Source of the DNA: a virus
Length of the DNA: 41,911 bases
Virus record (IMG/VR): IMGVR_UViG_3300036857_000157
Span: 1 to 41,911 of that record
Reading direction: 5' to 3' (one strand)
The notes beneath the pieces were generated by a model. It saw only the letters and a list, made by a program, of their open reading frames with translations. It made no database searches and was not told where the DNA came from. Position numbers and translations under genes: made by a program. Positions within the stretch are counted from its first letter, which is position 1. Every line of letters starts with the position of its first letter. Below, in pieces: positions 29,441 to 39,178 of this stretch.

Positions 29441-29640
29441 GCGGGGATTGGCTGGATTCGCTGGCCGCGTGCGCGATGGCCGGCATTTCCCCCGTAGCCG
29501 TTCTCCGCACCGATCCGATCGAGCGGCAGCTACTCCTAGAGGTTGCCGCGCGAACCGTGCGCATGGCCGATGACCGCGACGAAGCCTTGGCGCGCCGCAT
29601 CATCCGGGTACTGGCGGAAGCGCTCAAGCGCGGTCGATAG
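28919..29640 (+). other. Probable -1 frameshift product of the tail chaperone gene
   Basis: GGGGG at 29428-29432 lets a P-site Gly-tRNA move back one base (GGG to GGG). Reading on as GGA AGC CTA GGC avoids the stop. The new frame adds about 69 residues (GGDWLDSLAACAMAGISPVA onward) and ends at 29640. Such shifts are widely conserved in phage tail chaperones. The downstream segment has no good start of its own. Confidence 0.72.
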
Positions 29641-29753
29641 CGCGACGCCGGCCCGTCGTGCCTTTCTCCGTGGGGCGCATCCGGCCCGAAGGCATGAGGA
29701 CCGTTCCCACGGGTGCCGGCTTCCGCGCCGACGCCGCTTCGCCAGTGTAGATC

Positions 29754-31292
29754 ATGGCCAGTAACGATGTAATCACGCGCCTTCGCATGCTTGGCGCTGC
29801 CGCTTTCAAGTCGGCGGCGGAGGGAGCGGCATCGAGCGTTTCCGACATTGGCAAGGCGTCGGAGACCACGACTAGGCAAACCGCCGACCTTGAGCGAGGG
29901 ACCGGCAAGCTTCGTCAGCAATTCGGGAAGTGGGGGAAGCGCATTGCCGCTGCCGGCGCAATCGCGGCGGTAGGCAAAGCAGCCAAGGATGCGGTCACGG
30001 AAACCATGGACTTGGCGAAGTCCACCATTGCGCTAGAGCGCGCGACCGGTCTCGACACAAAGACCGCGAGTGGGTGGGCGGAGATTACGCGTGTGCGTGG
30101 CATTCAGACCAAGCAACTACAGGTTGGGTTTACCAAGCTAAGCAAGGTTATGGAAGCCGCGCGCGGCGGCAACGAAAAGGCAGCGGCGTCGCTCGCGCAA
30201 GTCGGGGTCAACCAAGATCAAATTGCCAAGGGCGACGTGTCCGGCGCGGTCCTGCGCATTGCCGATGCGTTTCAGTCCATGACCAACCCCGCTGAAAAGG
30301 CAGCGGCGGCACAGAATCTCCTAGGGCGCGCGGGGGTCGCGCTCTTGCCCGTGCTCAATAGCGGTAGCGCCGGCATCCAAGAGCAACTAGACCTAGTGAA
30401 CAAGTACGGCGCGACGCTTGGCAACACGGCCGGCGCGAAAGAACTCATCGCGCGTCAGCGCGAACTCAAGTACGCGTCCGATGGTCTCAAGGTTTCGCTT
30501 GGCACCGCGCTACTGCCGGCGATCCTCTCCGTTACGCGCATCCTCACGCAGCTAACGGCAGTGATGCAACCGCTGTTGCGCAACACAACGGCGCTGAAGA
30601 TCCTGATTGGCGCGCTCGCCTACGCGTTCGTTGTGCTCAAGGTCAACGCGCTCTTGGCGGCGTTCGGCATGACGACGCTAAGCGCGTCCATCCTGCTCAT
30701 CCCGCTTGCCATCGCTGCAATCGGCATCGCCTTGGTCATCGCCTACCGCAAGGTGAAATGGTTCCGCGACGCGGTGAACGCGGTTGCCGACTTCATCAAG
30801 GCGCATTGGCGCGCGATCCTCTTCGCACTGTTCGCGCCGCTGCCCGCGCTCATCATCCTTGCCATCAAGCATTTCGACAAGCTGAAGTCCTACGTCCGCG
30901 CGCTGCCCCGGCTCTTCGTGAGCGTTGGTAAGTCGATAGTCCGCGCTCTCATCGAGGGCATCAAGGCAGCGCCGCACGCCATCGTGGACGCTATCAAGTC
31001 GCTACTTCCCGGCGGCAAGGTTGGTCGAGCGGCTTCGAAGCTGATTGGCGGCGTCGTCGGCTCTTTCCAACACGGAGGCATTGTCCCCCGTACTGGCATC
31101 GGACTGGTTGGCGAGTCGGGACCCGAGTTGGTCTCCCTCACTCGCGGCCAACGCGTCGTCCCGCTGCCGGCCGGTGTTCCGATGCCGACCATCGAGGGCG
31201 GCGGGACCGTGGTAGCCAAGGTCTACCTACAGAACCGCGAGATTGCGCAAGGCGTCGCGCAGCACACGTCCAACGTCATGGCTAGGCGGTAA
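29754..31292 (+). CDS. Tape measure protein
   Basis: Encodes 512 residues. N-terminal helical region (AAFKSAAEGAASSVSDIGK; ETTTRQTADLERGTGKLRQQ), then TMP-type segments. Hydrophobic helices at about 250-330 (LLAAFGMTTLSASILLIPLA; IGIALVIAYRKVKWF) are followed by a glycine-rich C-terminus (GIVPRTGIGLVGESGPELV) typical of tape measures. By the usual 0.15 nm per residue it predicts a tail of roughly 75 nm. Its start shares no overlap with the chaperone; 113 bases intervene. Confidence 0.93.
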   Translation: MASNDVITRLRMLGAAAFKSAAEGAASSVSDIGKASETTTRQTADLERGTGKLRQQFGKWGKRIAAAGAIAAVGKAAKDAVTETMDLAKSTIALERATGLDTKTASGWAEITRVRGIQTKQLQVGFTKLSKVMEAARGGNEKAAASLAQVGVNQDQIAKGDVSGAVLRIADAFQSMTNPAEKAAAAQNLLGRAGVALLPVLNSGSAGIQEQLDLVNKYGATLGNTAGAKELIARQRELKYASDGLKVSLGTALLPAILSVTRILTQLTAVMQPLLRNTTALKILIGALAYAFVVLKVNALLAAFGMTTLSASILLIPLAIAAIGIALVIAYRKVKWFRDAVNAVADFIKAHWRAILFALFAPLPALIILAIKHFDKLKSYVRALPRLFVSVGKSIVRALIEGIKAAPHAIVDAIKSLLPGGKVGRAASKLIGGVVGSFQHGGIVPRTGIGLVGESGPELVSLTRGQRVVPLPAGVPMPTIEGGGTVVAKVYLQNREIAQGVAQHTSNVMARR

Positions 31293-31951
31293 TGGCGCGT
31301 GCGCTCCAAACCGCCGGCTATATCCCGCCCGGTCGCGTGCGGCTTCGGTGCGGTGACCCGAAGCTTGACATTACGCCATGGCTAGGGACTGACGCGCCGC
31401 GCTTGGAAGCCGGCTTTGGCGGATGGACGGTTACCGGCCGGCCGCGCGAGGTTGGGATGACGACATGGGATGGCGTTGAGCCTTTCCAGTTGTCGCTACC
31501 GATCATGTTCGACGGATGGGTGGCCGGTCTCTCGCAAGAGACCGACATTGCCAACCTGATTGCCGTATCGCGAGGCGACCGCGAATCGCCCCCCGGCATC
31601 GTGACGGTGGAAGGACTACCGCTCCCGGTCGATTCGTGGGTCATCGAGAACCTGGACTTTGGCGACCCCATCTACGCGCTCGATGGCAACCGGCTTCGCC
31701 AACCGGTAACCGTCACGCTTCGCGAGTTCGTCCCTCCCGAATACCTCCGGCGCTATCAGACGGCGGCATCGAAGGCGTCAACCAAGACGGTAGTCATTCG
31801 TGCGAAGCGGGGCGACACCCCGGCGAAAATCGCCAAGCGCCGCAAGGTCAAGTGGACCGACCTACGCACCCTGAATAAAGCGCTGATCAAGAAAGCCAAT
31901 CAGGTGCTCAAGGAAGGCGCACGCATCCGCGTGCCCAAAGCGAACAAATGA
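31292..31951 (+). CDS. LysM-domain tail protein, XkdP-like
   Basis: Encodes 219 residues. The N-terminal 165 residues fit the XkdP/gp53-like baseplate family (VRLRCGDPKLDITPWLG; TTWDGVEPFQLSLPI). The C-terminal LysM (VVIRAKRGDTPAKIAKRRKV, LRTLNKALIKKANQVLKEGA, IRVP) is an approximately 45-residue peptidoglycan-binding module. It lies between the tape measure and the hub, exactly as in PBSX. Confidence 0.9.
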   Translation: MARALQTAGYIPPGRVRLRCGDPKLDITPWLGTDAPRLEAGFGGWTVTGRPREVGMTTWDGVEPFQLSLPIMFDGWVAGLSQETDIANLIAVSRGDRESPPGIVTVEGLPLPVDSWVIENLDFGDPIYALDGNRLRQPVTVTLREFVPPEYLRRYQTAASKASTKTVVIRAKRGDTPAKIAKRRKVKWTDLRTLNKALIKKANQVLKEGARIRVPKANK

Positions 31952-33891
31952 CGGCTACGTCCCCGTTCGATACCGACCTAGACCTTTCCGAACTCCGGTT
32001 CGATTGGGTCTCGCCTACCGTGCGCGATATCGACGTGCGCGGTGCGGTGACGGCCATTGCCATGGAGCGCACCCTAGAGGGAGCGTCAACGGTCACGGTC
32101 ACGTTGGAGGACCCCGACGCCGCGTTGTTCTCCGACGCGAAGATTTGGGCACCGAAGGGCAAGCGAACTCCGACCGAGCGCGACGTTACCGGCGCGACGG
32201 TCCGCCGACCGGTGTTGCGCGGTCGAGCGATGGAGATTCGCCTAGACAACATCGTGTTCCGCTTGGTCCAGGCGAGCAAGAGCGGAGACCAATACACCCT
32301 CACGTTTGAGGATCGGGTCATCTACTGGTTGCGCCGCAAGGGTGGCAAGGCGCGCCGCGTGCAGTGGAACGAAGTAACCCGCGCGCAATTCATCCTGTCG
32401 TTGCTGCGCGAAATCAAGGCGGAGCGCGTCCGCTTCGTCTGCCCCGAACTCAACCTACGCCAACCGCAAACGCGCACGACAAGCAAGCCGGTCGGGTCGA
32501 GCCGCGCCAGCGGCGGAGGTCTCTCCAACACCCCATTGACCGTGAAGGGCGCGACTGCGACCGCCGAGCAGCGCCGGCTAGGCGAGCAGTGCCTAGACGT
32601 GGCCAACGGCAAGAACGCCGGCCCGAAAGCCACGCTCGCGCTCATGGAGGCGGTCATTGTCGAGAGTCAGATACGCAACCTCCCCGGCGGAACCGGTTCG
32701 TCCGTGGGCATCCTGCAATTGCTCGATATCCACGGGTCCAAGCAGCGCCGCATGGACGTGGAATGGTGCGTTGGCCAATTCCTCACGGCCGGCTTCACGG
32801 GACGCGGCGGAGCCATCAAGCTAGCGCGGTCGAGCGGACTCACGGCCGGTCAAGTCGCGCAAGCCGTCCAGGGGAGCGCCTACCCCACGCGGTATGACGA
32901 GCGCCGCAACGAAGCGCAACGATGGCTCGACGCCTACGGCGGCAGCGGTGCCGGCGGCAACAACCCCGAAGCCGACGCGGCGTCTACCTCCGGCGGTTCG
33001 TCCTATGGGAGCTACCAGTACGCGCGCGAAAAGGACGAAGACTCCTGGACGTGCATTCAGCGTCTAGCCGGCGAAGTCAATTGGCGCTGCTTCATGCTTG
33101 GTCGAGCGCTCTACTACATGAGCGAGGAAGACCTATTTCGTCGGCAAGTCGCGTACAAGGTCACGCCGGATGACCCCGCCATCATCGACTTTGACTTTGA
33201 CGTTGATTGGGGCAAGACGACAAGCGAACTCCAATTGCGCGTTGTGCTCGCGCGTTGGAAGTGCCCGCCGGGGAGCATCGTCCAGGTGTCGGGCTACGGT
33301 CCCGCCGATGGTCGCTGGTTGGTCGCGTCATGGCGGCGTGACTATTTCAACCCTATTGCCGACGTAACGCTCCGCCAACCTTCACGGGAAAAACTCGAGC
33401 CCGCTCCGCAACCGGAGAGTACATCGGCCGGCGGAACCGGTACCGGCCTAGAGTCGGACAAAGCCTCCGGAGTTGCCGGTCTCGATGAGTCAACGCGTGT
33501 CATGCGTGCCTACCGTCGAGCGGAAGCCATCGACCGCAAGGCTCAACCGTACAAGTGGGGCGGCGGTCACGGCTCATTCAATGACCCCGGCGGTTACGAC
33601 TGTTCGGGGTTCGTGTCAAGCGTGCTCAATGCCGGCGGAATGATGAGCGGCACGGGCGCGCCGATGACCACGCAAGGTCTCGCATCGTGGGGCGAAGCTG
33701 GCACCGGTAAGTACATGACCGTGTACGTGAAGGAAACCGGTAACCCGCGCATGTCGCACACGTTCATGGTTTTCAACCTCAAGGGCACGGACCGATACGC
33801 CGAAGCCGGCGGCGCGGAATCCGGGCGCACCGGTTGGCATCGCCCACGGTCGAAAGCGGGGTTCGCTCCCCGCCACTGGCCCGGTATCTAA
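31948..33891 (+). CDS. Baseplate hub fused to transglycosylase-like and NlpC/P60 domains
   Basis: Encodes 647 residues. Residues 1-170 and about 360-470 are the two parts of an XkdQ/gpD-like hub. Between them, residues about 215-330 carry a lysozyme/SLT-like insert ([15 protein letters not shown] with E239, then SVGILQL). A linker rich in Gly, Ser, Thr and Ala precedes an NlpC/P60 domain with C552 (YDCSGF) and H604 (MSHTFMVF). The hub would thus deliver two wall-cutting activities, one glycan and one peptide, on the tail tip. Confidence 0.9.
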   Translation: MTATSPFDTDLDLSELRFDWVSPTVRDIDVRGAVTAIAMERTLEGASTVTVTLEDPDAALFSDAKIWAPKGKRTPTERDVTGATVRRPVLRGRAMEIRLDNIVFRLVQASKSGDQYTLTFEDRVIYWLRRKGGKARRVQWNEVTRAQFILSLLREIKAERVRFVCPELNLRQPQTRTTSKPVGSSRASGGGLSNTPLTVKGATATAEQRRLGEQCLDVANGKNAGPKATLALMEAVIVESQIRNLPGGTGSSVGILQLLDIHGSKQRRMDVEWCVGQFLTAGFTGRGGAIKLARSSGLTAGQVAQAVQGSAYPTRYDERRNEAQRWLDAYGGSGAGGNNPEADAASTSGGSSYGSYQYAREKDEDSWTCIQRLAGEVNWRCFMLGRALYYMSEEDLFRRQVAYKVTPDDPAIIDFDFDVDWGKTTSELQLRVVLARWKCPPGSIVQVSGYGPADGRWLVASWRRDYFNPIADVTLRQPSREKLEPAPQPESTSAGGTGTGLESDKASGVAGLDESTRVMRAYRRAEAIDRKAQPYKWGGGHGSFNDPGGYDCSGFVSSVLNAGGMMSGTGAPMTTQGLASWGEAGTGKYMTVYVKETGNPRMSHTFMVFNLKGTDRYAEAGGAESGRTGWHRPRSKAGFAPRHWPGI

Positions 33892-34739
33892 TGCCCGAAC
33901 TCTCCGATCTATTCGACGCGGTGCGAAGTGTTCCACCGTATCCGTTGGTCATTGAGGGACTGTTGGTCGTGCGGTCCGATGGCCGCTATATCGCGCCGAC
34001 CAATGGCGAAGGTCTCATCGGACCAATCGCGGGCGCGAGCGGTTCGGAGGGTGACCTGATTTGCGTCGGCATGTCGCAACAGGGGCGACCGTTCCAAATG
34101 GGCGGCGGCGGCGGTGGGGGCGACGTTGACGTGGATGCAACCGCGAGCGCCGCGACCCTTGGTCCCGGCAGCGCCGCGACCGTTGATGTAACCGAACCAT
34201 CGGACAACCTCTTCCATTTCGCGTTCGGCATTCCCGAAGGCGACGTTGGCGCTCAAGGCGCGAAGGGCGACACGGGCGCGGCTGGCGCTCCCGGCGCGCA
34301 GGGGCCGAAGGGAGACACCGGGGCGCAGGGTGTCCCCGGCGCGGCCGGAGCGCAGGGGCCGAAGGGCGATACGGGCGCGCAGGGACCGCCCGGAGCCGAC
34401 GCGCCGGCACCGGAGGCATGGCACAACGTCGGCGCGGCGGGGGAGCCCGCATTCGGCGCGGGAGTCTCCAACTTTGGGAGCGGCAACCAGGTGTTGCGCT
34501 TCCGGCAGGACCGAGGGCGCGTCTACATCGAAGGCGTGATCTTCGATAGCACGGCAAACCTCCCGATCTTCACGCTACCGGTTGGCTACCGCCCGCTAGC
34601 AATTCAGTCGTTGTGCGTCGTGCTCATCGGCGGCGTCACGCATAGCGCCGCTTCAGTGTCAGCGGCCGGAGTCGTGCAAACCGGCGTTGGCCGTAACGGT
34701 CTCGCGACCGGCATTCAGGGTTCCTTCGGACTCAACTAG
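33891..34739 (+). CDS. Collagen-like baseplate/tail fibre protein
   Basis: Encodes 282 residues (TAATG overlap). The N-terminal 70 residues ([37 protein letters not shown]) sit where XkdR is in PBSX. A polyglycine stretch follows and then about 16 Gly-X-Y triplets ([16 protein letters not shown]-type, about 117-165), predicting a trimeric collagen-like rod. The C-terminal 100 residues form a beta-rich head ([20 protein letters not shown]). Confidence 0.8.
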   Translation: MPELSDLFDAVRSVPPYPLVIEGLLVVRSDGRYIAPTNGEGLIGPIAGASGSEGDLICVGMSQQGRPFQMGGGGGGGDVDVDATASAATLGPGSAATVDVTEPSDNLFHFAFGIPEGDVGAQGAKGDTGAAGAPGAQGPKGDTGAQGVPGAAGAQGPKGDTGAQGPPGADAPAPEAWHNVGAAGEPAFGAGVSNFGSGNQVLRFRQDRGRVYIEGVIFDSTANLPIFTLPVGYRPLAIQSLCVVLIGGVTHSAASVSAAGVVQTGVGRNGLATGIQGSFGLN

Positions 34740-34743
34740 AGCC

Positions 34744-35073
34744 ATGGATGACGTGCCACACATCGGCTTGCCGATTCGGCTTGCTGGCGTCACCTACGCG
34801 ACCGTGCAACAGGACACGGACGATGAGGTTACCGCGACGGTAACCGCTATCGCGTCGTTCCCCATCGGTTGGCGTGAGGAAGCGCCCGAGTTCGGCGTAA
34901 CCCCGATGGAGTTCCAAGGGCAACCGCTCGACACAACCGATCTAGAGCAAGCGTGCGAGACATGGGAGCCGCGAGCGCGTATCCGCATCGTGGACCGGTC
35001 CCCCGGCTCTAGTGACCCCACGGCGGCGCGCCTCCAAATCGAAGTGTCCATGTTCACCGCTGAGGACGAATGA
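34744..35073 (+). CDS. Baseplate wedge protein, gp25/XkdS-like
   Basis: Encodes 109 residues. The pattern VTAIASFPIGWREEAPEFGV (IGER/PefG-like) followed by an ETWEPRARI helix and a final IEVSMF strand fits the gp25-like family, which links baseplate to sheath. The normal location is before gpJ. The stop overlaps the next start. Confidence 0.85.
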   Translation: MDDVPHIGLPIRLAGVTYATVQQDTDDEVTATVTAIASFPIGWREEAPEFGVTPMEFQGQPLDTTDLEQACETWEPRARIRIVDRSPGSSDPTAARLQIEVSMFTAEDE

Positions 35074-36272
35074 TGGCCGAATACATCGAGCTACCGTTGA
35101 CCGCCGACGCAACCGCATTGTCCGACCTTGGCAAACAGTACATGTCGGACAACATCCCCGGTTGGGTTGGCCGGCCCGGAAACGTCGAAACCATCCTTCT
35201 GGAAGCAGACGGCCAGATGGGGGCAGAGGTCGTTGACCAAGCGTCACAGATCCCGCCGATTGTCTTCGCGTACTTTGGTCAGTCCATCCTAGGCATCCCG
35301 ATTCGCGAAGCCGTACCGGCAACCGGGGTCGCCACTTTCACGTTCAACGCCGGCTTTGTCGGCACGGTGCCAAGCGGCACCATGGTCGCCTTCCCCAACG
35401 CGGACGGCAACTCCTACGCCTTTCAGACGGACGCCGACGTTCGCTCCGATGGCGACCCCTCCATCGGCGTGACCGCGCTTGAGCCCGGAACCGAAGCGAA
35501 CGGCTCCGTGGGCGATGGTCAAGTCATCGACGCGGTAGATGGCGTGTCGAACGTCGTCATGGTCTCGGCGGCGGCCGGCGGCGTCGCGGAAGAGACCGAA
35601 GACGAATACATCGACCGCTTGGCGGACGCGTTGACCATCCTCGCGCCTCGCCCGATCCTCCCGCAAGACTTTGCCACCCTCGCGCGTCAAGTCCCCGGCG
35701 TCGGGCGCGCGGTCGCCATCGACCTATTCCAACCGCCCGCATCGAGCGGCGGCGTAGGCGGTCCCCCATGGGGCGCGGAGCCCGACGGCTCGACCCCCGT
35801 CGAGCGGTGCGTGACGGTTGCCATTACCTCCGAGGAAGGGACCGCGCCGAGCGCCGGCCTCATGCATGACGTGTGGGAATTGCTCGACGCAAACCGCGAG
35901 GTCAACTTTCTGTCGTACGTCGTGCCCCCCACCTACACGACCATTGACGTGCAAGCCACGGTCGTGCCATTCCCCGGCTACCTCCCGGCAACCGTGCAGG
36001 AAGCCGCAGAGGACATGTTGCGCACATGGCTCGACCCTCAGACGTGGGGGAGCGAAACGGCCGGCGAAGTCACGTCATGGGCGACCGATGATCGGGTGCG
36101 CATCTTCGAAGCCGTGGACTTCCTCAACCGCGCGGCCGGCGTGCATTTCGTTGAGACCGTGCAGCTACGCGTGCATGGCGACGCGGCATGGTCGGACGAA
36201 GACATTCCGCTAGACGGCATCGCGCCGCTTCCGATGGCCGGCGATCTAAACGTCACGGTCAATGTCAGCTAA
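35070..36272 (+). CDS. Baseplate protein J / XkdT-like
   Basis: Encodes 400 residues from ATG 35070 (35073 also possible). Features: VPATGVATFTFNAGFVGTVP-type strands, ALEPGTEANGSVGDGQVIDA, EETEDEYIDRLADALTIL and VGRAVAIDLFQP, which are conserved in baseplate J family wedge proteins. It forms the triangular wedge of the contractile baseplate. Overlaps the next gene by 11 bases. Confidence 0.93.
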   Translation: MMAEYIELPLTADATALSDLGKQYMSDNIPGWVGRPGNVETILLEADGQMGAEVVDQASQIPPIVFAYFGQSILGIPIREAVPATGVATFTFNAGFVGTVPSGTMVAFPNADGNSYAFQTDADVRSDGDPSIGVTALEPGTEANGSVGDGQVIDAVDGVSNVVMVSAAAGGVAEETEDEYIDRLADALTILAPRPILPQDFATLARQVPGVGRAVAIDLFQPPASSGGVGGPPWGAEPDGSTPVERCVTVAITSEEGTAPSAGLMHDVWELLDANREVNFLSYVVPPTYTTIDVQATVVPFPGYLPATVQEAAEDMLRTWLDPQTWGSETAGEVTSWATDDRVRIFEAVDFLNRAAGVHFVETVQLRVHGDAAWSDEDIPLDGIAPLPMAGDLNVTVNVS

Positions 36273-36897
36273 CGGCGGACCGCCTACCCCTCCCGCAACC
36301 CCGTACGGGCAGCGCCTCCGCGAGCGCACGTCCCCGCTGCAACCGCACGATGACGATTACGGATGGGCGCACTGGATCTTGTGCGAGGGCATCGGGGCGA
36401 TCTTCCTAGAGCTACAAGAGGTATTCGACCCCGAGGGCGACGTGCCCCCGGTCGCGCCGATCCTCTCCGTGGACCTTTGCCCCGATTGGGCATTGCCATG
36501 GCTTGCGCAATTTGTCGGCGTGAGCATCCCCGTTGGAACCGACCCGGCGAACGCACGGCAACTCATCCGCGCCGTGTCGGGGTTCTCGCGCGGAACCCCT
36601 GCCGCGTTGCGCGCCGCTGCCGGCTTCGCGCTCACGGGGACCAAGACGGTGTTTTTCAACGAACGCAAGGACGGAAACGCGTACGCCTTGCAGGTGGCCA
36701 CGCTCACCCCGGAAACGCCGGACCCGGACACGGTATTGGCGTTACTGCTCGCGCAGAAACCCGGCGGAATCCTCCTGGATTACGAAACCGTCATGGGCAA
36801 TAGCTACGCGCGCGTTGAAGCGGAGTTCGAAGACTACGCCGAGGTCGAATCCACGTATGCAACCTACGCCGACCTGTTGGCGGACAACCGGAGCTAG
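36262..36897 (+). CDS. Tail protein I / XkdU-like
   Basis: Encodes 211 residues. The N-terminal 60 residues (CEGIGAIFLELQEVFDPEGD) and the CPDWALPWLAQFVGVSIPVG motif with RQLIRAVSGFSRGTPAALRA are hallmarks of phage tail protein I (the gpI family of baseplates). The C-terminus has tyrosine-rich repeats (EDYAEVESTYATYADLL). Last of the conserved baseplate genes. Confidence 0.88.
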   Translation: MSANGGPPTPPATPYGQRLRERTSPLQPHDDDYGWAHWILCEGIGAIFLELQEVFDPEGDVPPVAPILSVDLCPDWALPWLAQFVGVSIPVGTDPANARQLIRAVSGFSRGTPAALRAAAGFALTGTKTVFFNERKDGNAYALQVATLTPETPDPDTVLALLLAQKPGGILLDYETVMGNSYARVEAEFEDYAEVESTYATYADLLADNRS

Positions 36898-36902
36898 CGA
36901 CC

Positions 36903-37517
36903 ATGGGAACCACCCCAAACCAACATCTGCCCTACCCCGTCCCCGAAGATTCGGCAGACATTCCGCGCGATATCAAGGCGCTTGCCGACGCGCTCGACGC
37001 GCTCTTCGCGGTTACGGGTGCGGCGCTCCCGGCCTCGCCGGTCGATGGGCAGGAGTTCTTTTACCAGCTTGCCGGCAACGCCGGCCGATGGCACCTTCGT
37101 TACAACGCCGGTTACGCGGATGCGTACAAGTGGGACGTACTCGGCGGACCGGACCTTGCGGCCATGCTCTACGCCGAAACGCAATTCAACCCCGGCAACT
37201 CGCAATTCGTCAAGGTGGCCGCACCGCAACTCGACCTACCGCTCAAGGGCATCTATCACGTCGCCTACGGCTTCCCGCACATCTACATGACTGGCGGGTT
37301 TGCTCAAGGGACCATCTTCCTCGCGAACGTGGACAAGTCCGACCGGACCATCTGCGGTTCGCAAGCGGCGGGACCGAGCGGCTATCACAATTGCCACGCG
37401 GTTGCCACGAACCTGGAAGTGGCCGCGCCGAGCCCGGTCAACCTTGGCGGATACGCGACGGCCGTTGCCGCGTGCATGAACATGTACCTTCGCGCTCAAC
37501 CGGTGCGCGTCGGTTAG
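36903..37517 (+). CDS. Putative tail fibre / receptor-binding protein
   Basis: Encodes 204 residues. N-terminal LPYPVPEDSADIPRDIKALA resembles the N-terminal attachment stretch common in minor tail and fibre proteins. Beta-rich domains follow (FFYQLAGNAGRWHLRYNAGY; KGIYHVAYGFPHIYMTGG). Position after gpI and before the lysis genes makes receptor binding plausible. No specific carbohydrate-binding fold is identified. Confidence 0.75.
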   Translation: MGTTPNQHLPYPVPEDSADIPRDIKALADALDALFAVTGAALPASPVDGQEFFYQLAGNAGRWHLRYNAGYADAYKWDVLGGPDLAAMLYAETQFNPGNSQFVKVAAPQLDLPLKGIYHVAYGFPHIYMTGGFAQGTIFLANVDKSDRTICGSQAAGPSGYHNCHAVATNLEVAAPSPVNLGGYATAVAACMNMYLRAQPVRVG

Positions 37518-37527
37518 GGGGGGCACC

Positions 37528-38583
37528 ATGCCGTACGGAGACCTAACGGAAGCCGAACAAGCGCACTGGAATGAGTACACGAACCTGCGCGGAATCTCCG
37601 ACTGGCCGGGGTTCGACGACGCGCAGGACAAACGCCGGCAGGACTCGCGCGATTGGCTGGTCAATCAACGCAAGTTCATCTGGCGATGCGCCGAGGGCAA
37701 AGAGACCCCGAAGTATGACGCCGGTTGGGGCATCAACCAACGGCAGGCGCGTTACGACTTCCTCAAGGACGACAACCTCAACTCCGGCGCGCCAAAGCAC
37801 GAAGTCACCTTGCCGTGCCCCGGCAGCGCAACGGACACCGAAAAGGTCTACATCGAGGAACGCGAGGTCTACCTAGTCTTTACGTCCACGACGGACGAGC
37901 AGAAAGCGCGCAAGCAAGCGAACGTCGATTGGCTGGTCTCGCGCCGCAAGGACCTTTACCGGCTCATCAACTCATCGAGCGACCAAGAGAACAAGAACAA
38001 CGGTCGGTCTGACCGCTACTCGGCGTTGTGCATCGCCACGCACTATGGCGACGCATACAAGCAATGGGACGCCACGCATAACAAGTGGGGCAAGGCGGAG
38101 AGTACGTCCACCGGTAAGGGGCGCTCATGGTGCGCGCAGCACGCCGCGACGTTCCTTGGCGTGGCGGAGAACCCGCCGAACTCCAACCGTGGCAACCCCG
38201 AGCCCGACAAGTGGCAACAACGCGTCTACGGCTCCGCCGGAGTCCCATGGTGCGCGTGTTTCTCTACGTCGATGGTTTGGGATGCCGGCGTGGCCGGCTC
38301 ATCGTCGGCGGGCGTGTCGGTCATCGTGGACATGGCCAAGAAAGGTCAAGGCGCATTCAAGGGTTGGACAACCGACCCGTCCAAGGTTCACACGGGCGAT
38401 ATGGCCATCATCGGCTGTTCGTCCTGTCACATCGGCCTAGTCGTTGACCCCCCGTACGGAACCATCGAAGGCAATACCTCGCCCGGTTCCGAGGGGAGCC
38501 AATACAACGGCGGTTGCGTAGCGCGCAAGACGCGCTCGCGGTCCGAAATCGTCGGGTGGGCGTTGGTTCGCTTTCCCGACTAA
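37528..38583 (+). CDS. Endolysin with CHAP-type amidase/peptidase domain
   Basis: Encodes 351 residues. The C-terminal CHAP-like domain is marked by VAENPPNSNRGNP, then VPWCACFSTSMVWDAG (C242) and CHIGLVVD (H301), with EGNTSPGSE as the likely third catalytic region. The N-terminal half (about 1-180) has two related WLVNQRKFIWR / WLVSRRKDLYRL segments and may be a wall-binding repeat. It would cut peptide bonds of the wall at lysis. No signal peptide is seen, so a holin is needed. Confidence 0.87.
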   Translation: MPYGDLTEAEQAHWNEYTNLRGISDWPGFDDAQDKRRQDSRDWLVNQRKFIWRCAEGKETPKYDAGWGINQRQARYDFLKDDNLNSGAPKHEVTLPCPGSATDTEKVYIEEREVYLVFTSTTDEQKARKQANVDWLVSRRKDLYRLINSSSDQENKNNGRSDRYSALCIATHYGDAYKQWDATHNKWGKAESTSTGKGRSWCAQHAATFLGVAENPPNSNRGNPEPDKWQQRVYGSAGVPWCACFSTSMVWDAGVAGSSSAGVSVIVDMAKKGQGAFKGWTTDPSKVHTGDMAIIGCSSCHIGLVVDPPYGTIEGNTSPGSEGSQYNGGCVARKTRSRSEIVGWALVRFPD

Positions 38584-38600
38584 CCCGAAAGGGGCACCCC

Positions 38601-38822
38601 ATGCCCGAGAAAGGTTCGGACGAACTCTTGCGCGCGAGCGCGGATTGGAGCGCCACCCTCGCGGGAGTAGCGGAAGAGGAAGCGCGCGGCGAAGCAGAAG
38701 AGGACCGGTTGAGCGAGGTTGATCCCGCGACCGTGGATGAACCCGGCGAGGAATACCCCGACCCCGGAGCGCCCCCGCCGAACGAACCGCACGATGAGTA
38801 CAACCCCCTGCCTCCGGAATGA
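38601..38822 (+). CDS. Small acidic protein between lysis enzymes, 73 aa
   Basis: ATG 38601 with CGAAAGGGG upstream. Extremely acidic and proline-rich (EEEARGEAEEDRLSEV; DPGAPPPNEPHDEY), without membrane segments, so it is not a holin. Stop overlaps the next gene. Unknown function. Confidence 0.68.
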   Translation: MPEKGSDELLRASADWSATLAGVAEEEARGEAEEDRLSEVDPATVDEPGEEYPDPGAPPPNEPHDEYNPLPPE

Positions 38823-39178
38823 GCGTTGCGCTTGCCGTGCTCGCTATCATGGCTCCCGGTCACCATGAGGGCTGCTTGACCCCTTCGTGCGAACGAAGGA
38901 TGGACCGCAAAGAGCATCGCAAGACGTTGCGCAAGTGGCGGCGCGTTGCTCGACCGTACGGCGGATGGCTTCGCTCCACACGCATGTGCGAGTCCGGCGG
39001 TCGCTATTCCACGAACACCGGCAACGGGTTCTACGGCGCGTACCAATTCACGCTTGGCTCATGGCGCGCCGTGGGTGGCCGGAGGATGCCTCACCTGGCG
39101 GAGCCCGCCGAGCAGGACTACCGGGCGGTCCGTCTGCTGTGGGTCCAGGGACGCGGCGCGTGGCCGGTCTGTGGCTAG
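38819..39178 (+). CDS. Rpf-like transglycosylase (second lysis enzyme)
   Basis: Encodes 119 residues. The core RMCESGGRYSTNTGNGFYGA with catalytic E58, then YQFTLGSW and EQDYRAVRLLWVQGRGAWPV, is the transglycosylase-like domain of resuscitation-promoting factors, which cleave the glycan strands of actinobacterial walls. The N-terminal SVALAVLAIMAPG is a possible weak signal or anchor. With the CHAP endolysin it provides the glycan half of wall lysis. It points to an actinobacterial host. Confidence 0.88.
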   Translation: MSVALAVLAIMAPGHHEGCLTPSCERRMDRKEHRKTLRKWRRVARPYGGWLRSTRMCESGGRYSTNTGNGFYGAYQFTLGSWRAVGGRRMPHLAEPAEQDYRAVRLLWVQGRGAWPVCG

